DNA of 64,000 bases, taken from contig NZ_JAUYTT010000008.1 in NCBI RefSeq assembly GCF_030695035.1, positions 744,001 through 808,000 of the forward strand. Direction: 5' to 3'. A program made the translations under genes and the position numbers. This document shows positions 18,487-26,760 of the stretch, piece after piece; position 1 is the stretch's first letter; each line of letters starts with the position of its first letter. Source of the DNA: Frigidibacter sp. Lineage in GTDB: Bacteria; Pseudomonadota; Alphaproteobacteria; Rhodobacterales; Rhodobacteraceae. A model generated the notes under the pieces. It had not been told where the DNA came from. It did no database searches and saw only the letters and a list, made by a program, of their open reading frames with translations.

Positions 18487-19635
18487 TCAAGCGACGCGGC
18501 GGCCTTGCACCCAGGTTTCGCGCAGAACCGGGGTGGCGCCGGCGCGGGTGAAGCGGATCAGGTCGGCGCGGGCGCCGGGGAGGAGGCGGCCGCGATCCTC
18601 GAGCCCCGCGGCACGGGCCGGGGCGGCGGTGACGGTGGCGATGCCGCGGGCGAGATCGTCCCAGATGTCGCCGAGCATCACCGCGGCCGAGAGGAGAGCG
18701 GCGGGGACATAGTCGGATGAGACGATGTCGAGGAGACCAGCCTCGGCCAGATCGCTGGCGGCGACATTGCCCGAATGCGAGCCGCCGCGGATCAGGTTCG
18801 GCGCGCCCATCATCACCTGGATGCCATAGGCGTGGCAGGCATGGGCGGCCTCCAGCGTCGTCGGGAACTCCGCCAGCCGGATGCCGTAGGATGCGGAAGT
18901 GATCACCTGTTCCTCGGTGGTGTCGTCATGGCTGGCGAGCGTGGCGCCAAGGCGGCGGGCAACCGCGACCGCTGCCGCCTCATGCGCATCCCCAAATGTG
19001 TCGCGCAGTGCTTTCAGCCGGGCGACATGCTCGGCAAAGCCGGCCTCGGACATGCCATGCTTGCCCATCACATAGCGCGCCAGCTTGCTGATATCGCGGA
19101 ACTGGCGCTGGCCGGGGGTGTGGTCCATCAGGCTGACGATGCCGACGCGGTCCTCGGGCGTGAACTCGTCCAGCTCGGCGATCAGGGTTTCAGAACAGAC
19201 CTCGGCGCGCAGATGCAGGAAATGGCTGATGCGGAGCGCGCCCTGCCCCCGCAGCTCCAGCATCTCGGTCGCGAGGCCGCGGGCGTATTTGGCATAGTCG
19301 CCGCCCGGTTCGCTGCCCTTGGAGATCGACCCCACGCGCATCGCGTCGAAGACAGTGGTGATGCCGGTGCCGGCCAGTTCCGCGTCATGGGCGATGATGG
19401 CCGCGGCATGGGGCCAGTCGACGCCGGGGCGCGGCTGGATATGGCGTTCAAGGTTGTCGGTATGCAGCTCGATCAGGCCCGGGGCCAGAAAGTCGCCGCC
19501 GCAGTCGATGGCACCGGGAGGCACGGCCGTGCCCGCGGCAATCTCGGCAATCCGCCCGTCCTTGAGGCAGAGGCTGCCAGAAAGCGTCTGATCGGGCAGC
19601 ACGAGGGTGGCATTGGCGAGAATGGTTTCGGTCAT
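18487..19635 (-). CDS. phnM: Ribose 1-methylphosphonate 5-triphosphate diphosphatase PhnM
   Basis: 382 residues, amidohydrolase-superfamily enzyme that removes pyrophosphate from alpha-D-ribose 1-alkylphosphonate 5-triphosphate in the C-P lyase pathway. Metal motif DFLAPGLIELHTDNLERHIQPR uses H-x-D rather than H-x-H, as usual in PhnM. Other motifs are SLMDHTPGQRQF, ASHDDTTEEQV and GAPNLIRGGSHSGNVAA. Normal length. It is separated from the main phn operon by a divergent DUF1045 gene (137-base shared promoter region at 19636-19772). A second, divergent PhnM paralogue lies at 28223-29401. Confidence 0.95.
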   Translation of the reverse strand: MTETILANATLVLPDQTLSGSLCLKDGRIAEIAAGTAVPPGAIDCGGDFLAPGLIELHTDNLERHIQPRPGVDWPHAAAIIAHDAELAGTGITTVFDAMRVGSISKGSEPGGDYAKYARGLATEMLELRGQGALRISHFLHLRAEVCSETLIAELDEFTPEDRVGIVSLMDHTPGQRQFRDISKLARYVMGKHGMSEAGFAEHVARLKALRDTFGDAHEAAAVAVARRLGATLASHDDTTEEQVITSASYGIRLAEFPTTLEAAHACHAYGIQVMMGAPNLIRGGSHSGNVAASDLAEAGLLDIVSSDYVPAALLSAAVMLGDIWDDLARGIATVTAAPARAAGLEDRGRLLPGARADLIRFTRAGATPVLRETWVQGRRVA

Positions 19636-19772
19636 GGTCTGGTCCTTGGTCGGTCTGCACGTAAAGGTTGTGGGGCATCGGCGGGTTGCGGCTGGGGGGC
19701 GAAGGCCCCGGCTTCAAGAAGCGGCCCGCCCATGTCACATATCCGAGACGCGGCGGCACTATGAGAGGGCGC

Positions 19773-20474
19773 ATGACAGATTTCCAGAGATACGCGATCT
19801 ATTGGGCGCCCGAACCGGGCCCGCTGGCCGAATTTGGCGCCGCCTGGCTGGGCTGGGACGCGGCGCGCGGGATCGACCGCCAGCATCCGCCGATGAGCGG
19901 TCCCTTGGCCGGTCTGCCGCGCCCGGTGGCCGAGCTGACCGATACGCCCCGCAAATACGGCTTCCACGGGACGCTGAAGCCGCCGTTCCGGCTGGTGGAT
20001 GGCGCAAGCGCCACCGGCCTGCATGGCGCGGTGGAGCGGCTGGCGGCGAGCCTTGCGCCCGTCACGCTGGACGGGCTGGCGCTGCACCGCCTGGGCGGAT
20101 TCCTGGCGCTGGTGCCGATGGGGAATACCTCGGGGCTGGAGGCGCTGGCGGCCAAGGCCGTGCAGGAGCTGGACCCCTACCGCGCGGCGCTGACGCCCGA
20201 GGCGATGATGCGCCGGCAAAGCGCGCGGCTGACCGATGCGCAGAAGGACCTCTTGGACCGCTGGGGCTATCCCTATGTCATGCAGGAGTTCCGCTTTCAC
20301 CTGACGCTGACCGGCGCGTTGCCCGAGGAGGAGGCGCGTGCGGTCGAGGCGCTGCTGGCGCCGGTGGTGGCGCCGCTGCTGCCCAAGCCGTTTGTCATTC
20401 GCGACATTTGCCTCTTTGGCGAGGCGGGCGACGGGCGGTTCCATATCCTGCATCGCTATACGCTGACCGGCTGA
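19773..20474 (+). CDS. DUF1045 phosphonate-locus protein, 2H-phosphoesterase fold
   Basis: 233 residues. Matches the family known only from C-P lyase neighbourhoods (TIGR03223/DUF1045). Two HxTx motifs are visible: HGTL at residues 65-68 (KYGFHGTLKPPF) and HLTL at 176-179 (FRFHLTLTG). They define the 2H phosphoesterase superfamily, which opens cyclic phosphates or RNA 2',3'-linkages. The C-P lyase pathway yields 5-phosphoribosyl 1,2-cyclic phosphate, normally opened by PhnP, and phnP is absent here. This protein is a natural candidate for that step (inference). It is divergent from phnM and its 3' end overlaps the convergent phnN by 19 bases. ATG at 19773; an in-frame ATG four codons earlier is possible. 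Confidence 0.85.
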   Translation: MTDFQRYAIYWAPEPGPLAEFGAAWLGWDAARGIDRQHPPMSGPLAGLPRPVAELTDTPRKYGFHGTLKPPFRLVDGASATGLHGAVERLAASLAPVTLDGLALHRLGGFLALVPMGNTSGLEALAAKAVQELDPYRAALTPEAMMRRQSARLTDAQKDLLDRWGYPYVMQEFRFHLTLTGALPEEEARAVEALLAPVVAPLLPKPFVIRDICLFGEAGDGRFHILHRYTLTG

Positions 20475-21013
20475 AGCGCAGCCCGCATCGCCTCGGCTGC
20501 CGTGTCGAGCGCGCCGTCATTGTCGATGCGGATCACCGGCAGGCCCGGCGGCAGGTCGAACTGCGCCCGGGCCAGCCGTGCCGCGATATCCTCGCGCGAT
20601 TCGCGGCCGCGGGAGGCCAGCCGCTCCGCCAGGGTCTCGGGGCTTGCCGTCACCAGCAGAACCACCAGCCCCGGAAACACCTCGGCCGCCTGCCCCAGCA
20701 TCGCGCGCGAGCCGTTGAAGAGCACGGTCGCCCCCGCCTGATGCGCGGCGACGGCGCTGGCGGGGATGCCGTAGTGCAGGCCATGCGCTTGCCAGTCCAG
20801 CGCAAAGGCCCCCGCGGCGGCCCGGGCGGCGAACTCGGATTCCGTGACGCCCTCGAAGGGCTCGCCCCCTGCCGCTTCGGGGCGGGTGATGACGCGGCGC
20901 ACCAGATGCAGGCCGGGCAGGTCCGCGACCCTTGCGATCAGCGTGTCCTTGCCGGAGCCGGAGGGGCCGACGACCGCGAAGGCGCGACCCCCAATCTGAT
21001 CGCCCAAAGCCAT
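20456..21013 (-). CDS. phnN: Ribose 1,5-bisphosphate phosphokinase PhnN
   Basis: 185 residues, guanylate-kinase-like fold. It phosphorylates ribose 1,5-bisphosphate to PRPP, ending phosphonate carbon salvage. P-loop GPSGSGKDTL (near residue 16), followed by RRVITRP and ESEFAARAAAGAFALDWQAHGLHYGIP. The ATG at 21013 overlaps the phnL stop in a TGATG junction. It is the last gene of the main minus-strand phn operon. Confidence 0.93.
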   Translation of the reverse strand: MALGDQIGGRAFAVVGPSGSGKDTLIARVADLPGLHLVRRVITRPEAAGGEPFEGVTESEFAARAAAGAFALDWQAHGLHYGIPASAVAAHQAGATVLFNGSRAMLGQAAEVFPGLVVLLVTASPETLAERLASRGRESREDIAARLARAQFDLPPGLPVIRIDNDGALDTAAEAMRAALQPVSV

Positions 21014-21720
21014 CACGCCGCCTTCGGGGTGAAGTCCGACACGTTCACCACCCGGTCGCAGACGCGGCTCCGCGCTGCCTCGTCATGGAAGATGCCGATG
21101 ATCGCGGCGCCGCGGGCCTTGGCCTCCTCGATCAGCCCCAGCACGGTTTCGCGGTTGGCGGCGTCAAGGCTGGCGGTCGGCTCGTCCAGCAGCAGCGCCG
21201 GGCAGGTATGGGCGAAGCCGCGGGCGATATTGACCCGCTGCTGCTCGCCGCCCGAGAAGGTGGTGGGCGAGAGGGACCAGAGCCGCTCGGGGATCCGCAG
21301 CCGCGCCAGCAGGTCGGCCGCCCGCGCCCGCGCCTCGTCCTCGGGCACCCCCAGCACCAGCAGCGGCTCGGCCACCACATCCAGCGTCGGCACCCGCGGC
21401 ACCACCCTCAGGAACTGGCTGACATAGCCAAGCCGCCCGCGCCGCAGCGCCAGGATCTCGCGCGGCTCGGCGCGTGCCACATCGGTGCCCGCCACCATTA
21501 TCGTGCCCGCGGCGGCAAGGTAATTGCCCCAGATCATCCGCATCAGCGTCGATTTCCCCGCGCCCGAGGCGCCGATCAGCCCCACGCATTCGCCGGCACG
21601 CACCGACAGCTCTGCCCCCTCCATCACCGGGATCACGGCACTGCCCTGATTGTGCAGGGTGAAGGTCTTGGCAACACCTGAAAGGTGGATCACAGGATCG
21701 GTCATTGCAGTCTCGGGCAT
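21013..21720 (-). CDS. phnL: C-P lyase complex ATPase PhnL
   Basis: About 235 residues, ABC-type ATPase without membrane partners; with PhnK it binds the PhnGHIJ core. Walker A GASGAGKST, Q-loop YVSQFLRVVPRV, signature TFSGGEQQRVNIARG, Walker B LLLDEPTASLD, H-loop IGIFHDEA. The start at 21720 (MPETAM) is favoured by GAGGA six bases upstream; 21705 is the alternative. It follows corA by 17 bases and overlaps phnN. Confidence 0.93.
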   Translation of the reverse strand: MPETAMTDPVIHLSGVAKTFTLHNQGSAVIPVMEGAELSVRAGECVGLIGASGAGKSTLMRMIWGNYLAAAGTIMVAGTDVARAEPREILALRRGRLGYVSQFLRVVPRVPTLDVVAEPLLVLGVPEDEARARAADLLARLRIPERLWSLSPTTFSGGEQQRVNIARGFAHTCPALLLDEPTASLDAANRETVLGLIEEAKARGAAIIGIFHDEAARSRVCDRVVNVSDFTPKAA

Positions 21721-21737
21721 GGCATCCTCAAGCGGCT

Positions 21738-22694
21738 TCACAGCCATTTCTTCCATCTGAAAAACACGTAGGTGGCGAGCGAGGACCCCAGCATCAGGAT
21801 CAGCGCGAAGGGGTAGCCCCAGCTTTTGGTCAGCTCCGGCATCACCGCGAAGTTCATGCCGTAGATCGAGGCGATAAGCGTCGGCGGCAGGAACAGCGCC
21901 GCCACCACCGACAGGATCCGCACCGTGGCGTTCTGCGCCAGGTTGATCATCCCCAGCGTCGCATCCACCGCCAGCGCCACGCGGCTGGACAGGAAATCGG
22001 CATGGACGGCGAGGGCCTGGATATCGCGCATCTCGCCCTTCACCACCGCCTTCATCCCGTCCGCCGCCGTGGTGCTGCCAAGGTGCTGGCCGTAGAAGGA
22101 CAGCGCCCGTTCCAGCGTCAGCAGGCTCAGGCGCACCCGGCCCACCAGTTCGCCCTGCAGCCCCACCTGCTCCAGCGTGTGCTGCAGCGTGGCGGGCGTG
22201 GTCACGCCGCCGCCGAACACGCCCGCCGTCGCCGCGGTCAGGGATCGCCCGCCGCCTTCCAGAAGGTCGGCGAGGCGGCTGATGATCTCTTCCAACAGCC
22301 CGAGGAATATCCTCTCCGGCGTGGTGCAACCGGCAACGCCGCTGTTGGCCCGGCCCGGAAAGGTCTCGAACGGGCGCGGCGCGTGGTGGCGCACCGTCAC
22401 CAGCCGCTCGGGCGACAGGATGAAGGTCACCGGCCCCTCGATCGGGCTGCGGCTGGTGGACATGCCGGGCAGCACCACCGTCATCACGTCATAGGCGCCC
22501 TCGCGGTAGAGCCGGTTGGAAATCTCGATCTCTTCCATATCGGCCAGCGTCGGGATCTCGATCCCAAGCGCCTGCACCTCATGCACCTGCGCATCCAGCG
22601 GGCGGTAAAGGTCGATCCACAGCGCGCTGGACAGGGGAACCCCCTGCCCGAGCTTTTCCAGACCACTGCCACCGGGAGTATAGGCGAACATCAT
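21738..22694 (-). CDS. corA: CorA-family Mg2+/divalent cation channel, inside the phn operon
   Basis: 318 residues. A long cytoplasmic, mostly helical domain is followed by two C-terminal membrane segments with the hallmark YGMNF at the end of the first (about residues 277-281). The protein ends in a basic WKKWL. CorA proteins are pentameric channels for Mg2+, Co2+ or Ni2+. It lies 6 bases after phnK and 17 bases before phnL on the same strand, so it is clearly co-transcribed. CorA is not a usual part of C-P lyase operons. It may supply Mg2+ for the ATP-consuming complex or be a passenger. Confidence 0.92.
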   Translation of the reverse strand: MMFAYTPGGSGLEKLGQGVPLSSALWIDLYRPLDAQVHEVQALGIEIPTLADMEEIEISNRLYREGAYDVMTVVLPGMSTSRSPIEGPVTFILSPERLVTVRHHAPRPFETFPGRANSGVAGCTTPERIFLGLLEEIISRLADLLEGGGRSLTAATAGVFGGGVTTPATLQHTLEQVGLQGELVGRVRLSLLTLERALSFYGQHLGSTTAADGMKAVVKGEMRDIQALAVHADFLSSRVALAVDATLGMINLAQNATVRILSVVAALFLPPTLIASIYGMNFAVMPELTKSWGYPFALILMLGSSLATYVFFRWKKWL

Positions 22695-22700
22695 ATCATT

Positions 22701-23471
22701 TCAGACCTGCAGCACCGAGGAGACCAGAAGTTGCGTGTAGGCATGCTGCGGATCGTCCAGCACCTGATCGGTCAGCCCGGTCTCCACCACCCGGCCGCCT
22801 TTCATCACCATCAGACGATCCGCCAGAAGCCGCACCACCGCAAGATCATGCGTCACGATCACCGCCGACAGCCCCAGCCGCCGCACAAGGCCGCGCAGAA
22901 GGTCCAGCAGCCGCGCCTGCACGCTGACATCGAGCCCGCCGGTCGGTTCATCCATGAACACCAGCCGCGGCCCGGTCACCAGATTGCGGGCGATCTGCAA
23001 CCGTTGCTGCATCCCGCCGGAAAAGGCCGCCGGCCGGTCGTCGATGCGGTCACCGGCAATCTCCACCCGGCCCAGCCAATCCTCGGCGGTGCTGCGGATG
23101 CTGCCATAGTTGCGCGCGCCGACGGCCATCAGCCGCTCGCCGACATTGCCACCCGCCGAGACGCCCATGCGCAGGCCGTCGCGCGGGTTCTGGTGGACAT
23201 AGGCCCAGTCGGTGCGGGCTAGCATCCGCCGCTCCGGCTCGGCCATCGTCACCGTGTCCACCGGGCCCCTGGCCCGCGTGTCGAAGATCACCTGCCCCGC
23301 GTCGGGGGCCAGGTGCCCGGCAAGGCACGAGAGCAGCGTCGACTTGCCGGACCCGCTCTCGCCGACGATCCCCATCACCTCGCCGGGATAGAGGTCGAAG
23401 CTGACGGCGGTACAGCCGATCCGCGCGCCATAGCGCTTCTCGATGCCGCGGACTTGCAGGAGCGGGGTCAT
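22701..23471 (-). CDS. phnK: C-P lyase complex ATPase PhnK
   Basis: 256 residues, dipeptide-transporter-like ABC ATPase that docks on PhnJ. Walker A GESGSGKSTLL, Q-loop VHQNPRDGLRM, signature FSGGMQQRLQIARN, Walker B LVFMDEPTGGLD, H-loop VTHDLAV. ATG at 23471; longer in-frame starts would translate the structured spacer. A 163-base spacer with strong hairpins separates it from phnJ, and this is the only sizeable gap in the operon. Confidence 0.95.
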   Translation of the reverse strand: MTPLLQVRGIEKRYGARIGCTAVSFDLYPGEVMGIVGESGSGKSTLLSCLAGHLAPDAGQVIFDTRARGPVDTVTMAEPERRMLARTDWAYVHQNPRDGLRMGVSAGGNVGERLMAVGARNYGSIRSTAEDWLGRVEIAGDRIDDRPAAFSGGMQQRLQIARNLVTGPRLVFMDEPTGGLDVSVQARLLDLLRGLVRRLGLSAVIVTHDLAVVRLLADRLMVMKGGRVVETGLTDQVLDDPQHAYTQLLVSSVLQV

Positions 23472-23516
23472 CGGGGAAACTCCATAGCTCGGGTTGACGA
23501 GAGAAGAACTGTCAGA

Positions 23517-23610
23517 GGACCGCGCCCGCACGAGGCGGGTGCGGGAACCGCGCCCGCGCAGAAACGCCTTTGCGGGCGGGCGGGCGCGGTCCGGGTCGCA
23601 AGCGACCCGG
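23517..23610 (-). repeat. Two strong hairpins in the phnJ-phnK spacer
   Basis: Arms GGACCGCGCCCGC (23517-23529) and GCGGGCGCGGTCC (23580-23592) pair perfectly over 13 bases. Directly beside them, CCGGGTCGC-AA-GCGACCCGG (23591-23610) is a near-complete palindrome. Within an otherwise tightly overlapped operon this suggests an mRNA stability or processing element, or a partial terminator that lowers phnK-N expression relative to phnG-J. Confidence 0.7.
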
Positions 23611-23634
23611 AAGGAAGGAAGAAGAAAAGAGAGT

Positions 23635-24495
23635 TCACGCCGCCACCCCCAACCGGCCCACATGCCCCGCCTCACGGCGGCAGCGGCAATGGTCGGTGTC
23701 GGAGCACACGAACATCCGCCCGCCCTGATCGTCCATGATCACCTCATCGAGATAGGTGTCGCTGGCCGCACAGAGGTCGCAGTCATGATCGGCCTTCGAC
23801 GGCTCGAACGGGTGATCCTCGAAATCGAGGCTGACGACCTTGGTATAGGGCGGCAGCGCATAGATCCGCTGCTCGCGCCCGGCCCCGAACAGCATCAGCG
23901 CCGGGGAGCCATCGAGCTTGGGGTTGTCGAATTTCGGGATCGGCGAGGGGTCCATCACATAGCGCCCCTCCACCTTCACCGGGTAGTCATAGGCGGTGGC
24001 GATCTGGCCGTGGCGGGCGATGTCCTCATACAGCTTCACATGCATCAGGCCGTATTCTTCCAGCTCATGCATCTTGCGCGTCTCGGTCTCGCGCGGCTCG
24101 AGGAAGCGCAGCGGCTCCGGGATCGGCACCTGGAACACCACGATCTGGCCCTCGGTCAGCGCGGCCTCGGGGATGCGGTGGCGGGTCTGGATCAGGCTTG
24201 CCTCGGCCGTCGCCTCGGTCACCTTCACCCCGGCGGTGCGCTGAAAGAACTTGCGGATCGACACGGCGTTGGTGGTGTCATCGGCGCCCTGGTCGATGAC
24301 CTTCAGCACATCCTCGGGCGTCAGGCAGGCGGCGGTCACCTGCACGCCGCCGGTGCCCCAGCCGTAAGGCATCGGCATCTCGCGGCTGGCGAAGGGCACC
24401 TGATAGCCGGGGATCGCCACGCCCTTCAGGATCGCGCGGCGGATCATGCGCTTGGTCTCTTCGTCGAGATAGGCGAAGTTGTAATCGTCGGTCAC
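23635..24495 (-). CDS. phnJ: Alpha-D-ribose 1-methylphosphonate 5-phosphate C-P-lyase PhnJ
   Basis: 286 residues; the radical-SAM enzyme that breaks the carbon-phosphorus bond. Cluster-binding Cys at about 239, 242 and 264 (CDLC, then FVC 22 residues on) with the thiyl Cys at 270 (SDTDHC). The spacing matches the known enzyme with a two-residue offset. The conserved Gly radical position falls at about Gly30 (VAIPGYQVPF). The start is a GTG at 24495 that overlaps the stop of the upstream HAD gene (GTGA), indicating coupling. Confidence 0.97.
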   Translation of the reverse strand: MTDDYNFAYLDEETKRMIRRAILKGVAIPGYQVPFASREMPMPYGWGTGGVQVTAACLTPEDVLKVIDQGADDTTNAVSIRKFFQRTAGVKVTEATAEASLIQTRHRIPEAALTEGQIVVFQVPIPEPLRFLEPRETETRKMHELEEYGLMHVKLYEDIARHGQIATAYDYPVKVEGRYVMDPSPIPKFDNPKLDGSPALMLFGAGREQRIYALPPYTKVVSLDFEDHPFEPSKADHDCDLCAASDTYLDEVIMDDQGGRMFVCSDTDHCRCRREAGHVGRLGVAA

Positions 24496-25100
24496 AGCAG
24501 CCCCCGATCTTGCAGCGCGGTCTCCAGCGCCTCGGGCGTCGTGAAGAGGATCGCGTCCATGCCGAAGGCCGCGGCACCCGCCACGTTCTTGGCGCTGTCG
24601 TCGATGAAGAGGCACTCGGCGGGGGCCAGCCCCGCCCGCTCGCACAGCAGCGCGAAGATCTGCGGTTCGGGCTTCAGCACCTTCTCGCGGCCCGAGACAA
24701 TGGTGACACCGAAGGACGTTCCCAGCCGGGGATGCAGGTCCAGCCCGGTCAGCCATGTCTCGGCCGACCAGTTGGTGATCGCGTGGATCGGATGGCCCTT
24801 GGCCCGCAGCCGGTCCATCAGCGCCCAGGTGCCGTCCAGCAGCTCGGCGATGGTCAGGTGGTAGTTCGCAGGGTAAGCGGCAAACAGCGCGCGGTCCTCA
24901 GGGTCGGCGATTTCCGCAGCCAGCCCCTCAAAGGTCTCGCCCGCATCCGCGCGCAGGTTCAGCACGGAAAAGCCGATGCGCTCCATGAAGTCGCTCGCCG
25001 CCTCACGGCTGCCGAGGGTGCCGGTGAAGGCCAGATGCGCGTCCCAGTGGACCAGCACATTGCCGATGTCGAACACGATGGCTTTGGTAGTGGCGGTCAT
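24492..25100 (-). CDS. HAD-family hydrolase embedded in the phn operon
   Basis: 202 residues, cytoplasmic phosphatase/dehalogenase fold. Motif I AIVFDIGNVLVHWD (nucleophile Asp near residue 11), motif II THAITNW-like (IHAITNWS), motif III Lys in KVLKPEPQIF, and motif IV FIDDSAKNVAGA. It overlaps phnI at its start and phnJ at its stop by 4 bases each, so it is an integral cistron. It is not one of the standard PhnGHIJKLMNOP set. It might dephosphorylate a phosphonate-derived intermediate or protect against a side product; its substrate is unknown. Confidence 0.9.
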   Translation of the reverse strand: MTATTKAIVFDIGNVLVHWDAHLAFTGTLGSREAASDFMERIGFSVLNLRADAGETFEGLAAEIADPEDRALFAAYPANYHLTIAELLDGTWALMDRLRAKGHPIHAITNWSAETWLTGLDLHPRLGTSFGVTIVSGREKVLKPEPQIFALLCERAGLAPAECLFIDDSAKNVAGAAAFGMDAILFTTPEALETALQDRGLL

Positions 25101-26191
25101 TCTGCGGCCTCCTGCTGTGCGATGTTGGCCGCCATCGCCTCGGCGCGGATCTTGCGCACCAGTTCCAGTTCAGACTGGAAATCGACGTAATGCGGCAGCT
25201 TGATATGTTCGAGGAACCCGGTCGCCTGGATGTTGTCGGAATGCATCAGCACGAATTCCTCGTCCTGCGCGGCGGCTCCGGAATTGTCTTCGCCAAGCTC
25301 GCGCCAGCGGAGGGCGCGGTCGACGAGGGCCATGGAGATGGCCTTGCGTTCATTCTGCGCGAAGGTCAGCCCGTAACCCCTTGTAAATTGTGGAGGTTCG
25401 GTCTTCGAGCCCTTGAACTGGTTGACGGTTTCACACTCCGTCAACTCGACCTCTCCGATCTCGACGGCAAACCCAAGTTCCGGAATTTCCATTTCCACAC
25501 AACAGGTTCCAATGCGAAGCTCACCCACGAACGCATGGTTGCGCGCATAGCCCCGCTGCGTCGAATACGCCATCCCCAAGACAAACCCCTCATCCCCCCG
25601 CGCGAGCGATTGCAAGCGCAGCGCGCGGCTGGCCGGAAGCTCCAGCGGTTCGCGGGTCAGGTCGCCGGGCACGGCGTCGGACTCGGGTTCCTGCTGGATC
25701 AGGCCGTCGCGGTTGAGGAAGCCGGTGACGTGGGGCACCTGCACCGGTTGCACCGGTTCGCCGGGGGCCACTGGCAGCTCGCCCTCGGCCATCAGTTTGA
25801 AGTCCAGCAGGCGGTGGGTGTAGTCGAAGGTCGGCCCCAGCACCTGCCCGCCCGGCACGTCCTTGAAGGTGGCCGACACCCGGCGCAGGCAGTCCATCGC
25901 CCCGGTATCCACCGGCTGCGAGGCGCCGAAGCGCGGCAGCGTGGTGCGATAGGCGCGGATCAGGAACACCGCCTCGATCAGATCGCCGCGGGCCTGCTTG
26001 ATCGCCAGCGCCGCGAGGTCGGGGTCGTAGAGCGAGCCTTCGGCCATCACCCGGTTGACCGACAGCGCCAGCTGCTCGCGGATCTGCGCCACGCCAAGCT
26101 CTGGCACCGACGGATCGCCCCGGCGTTCCTCGGCCAGCCAGGCATGGGCATTGTCGATGGCGCGCTCGCCGCCTTTTACCGCCACATACAT
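25097..26191 (-). CDS. phnI: C-P lyase core subunit PhnI
   Basis: 364 residues; with PhnG, H and L it forms ribose 1-phosphonate 5-triphosphate from ATP and alkylphosphonate, and has nucleosidase activity. Recognisable blocks: MYVAVKGGERAIDNAHAWLA at the start, AIKQARGDLIEAVFLIRAYRTT, FLNRDGLI, and a C-terminal HSDNIQATGFLEHIKLPHYVDFQSEL. ATG at 26191 overlaps the phnH stop (TGATG). Confidence 0.96.
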   Translation of the reverse strand: MYVAVKGGERAIDNAHAWLAEERRGDPSVPELGVAQIREQLALSVNRVMAEGSLYDPDLAALAIKQARGDLIEAVFLIRAYRTTLPRFGASQPVDTGAMDCLRRVSATFKDVPGGQVLGPTFDYTHRLLDFKLMAEGELPVAPGEPVQPVQVPHVTGFLNRDGLIQQEPESDAVPGDLTREPLELPASRALRLQSLARGDEGFVLGMAYSTQRGYARNHAFVGELRIGTCCVEMEIPELGFAVEIGEVELTECETVNQFKGSKTEPPQFTRGYGLTFAQNERKAISMALVDRALRWRELGEDNSGAAAQDEEFVLMHSDNIQATGFLEHIKLPHYVDFQSELELVRKIRAEAMAANIAQQEAAE

Positions 26192-26760
26192 CAGAGGGCC
26201 TCGACTTTCGTGGTGCGGGGGAGTGCCGCCAGCAGGTCGCCGGCGGTGAAGAAGAAATCGAGCCCGAGCGGGAAGAGTTGCGCATTTTGCACGAAGGCTT
26301 CGGTTTCCGGCATCGAGAGCTGCGCCGTCTCCTTGATCCCCGGCCCGGTGAGCCGCACCCCGGAGGCGGCCAGCGCCGGCATCTCGACGATCAGCGTGGC
26401 AGAGCGGTCGGGATAGTCGGCGCGGCCGATGGGAAAGCGGTCCAGCGGCTGAAGACTGGCCCAATCGCCCAGGGCGAAGACCGCCGCCTCGGGCCCGACC
26501 AGCGGCGCGCCGGTGTGGAAGGTGACCCAGTCCCGTACCGCTGCCACGTCATGCGAGGGCGCGAGGTGCAGGCCGGTAGTGGTGTCGGCCAGCGTCAGGA
26601 TCAACGCGCCGGCGGCGGGCGAGAGCGGCGCGGGCGGCAGGGCGCCGGTCACCGCGTGCAGGGTGCCGGGGCGCGCCATCGCGTCAAGGCTGGCGCGGAA
26701 GGCGCGGGCGGCCTCGCGGGCCGTGTCGGCGAAGCCGCCAGAAAGGGATGCAGCGTCCAT
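26191..26760 (-). CDS. phnH: C-P lyase core subunit PhnH
   Basis: 189 residues, PLP-transferase-like fold without cofactor; a dimer at the centre of the PhnGHIJ complex. Typical features are FRASLDAMARPGTLHAVTG near the N-terminus, LTLADTTTGLHLAP, the glycine/proline TGPGIKETAQL segment and the end of the domain FPLGLDFFFTAGDLLAALPRTTKV. The ATG at 26760 is preferred since it overlaps the phnG stop (TGATG). Confidence 0.95.
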   Translation of the reverse strand: MDAASLSGGFADTAREAARAFRASLDAMARPGTLHAVTGALPPAPLSPAAGALILTLADTTTGLHLAPSHDVAAVRDWVTFHTGAPLVGPEAAVFALGDWASLQPLDRFPIGRADYPDRSATLIVEMPALAASGVRLTGPGIKETAQLSMPETEAFVQNAQLFPLGLDFFFTAGDLLAALPRTTKVEAL

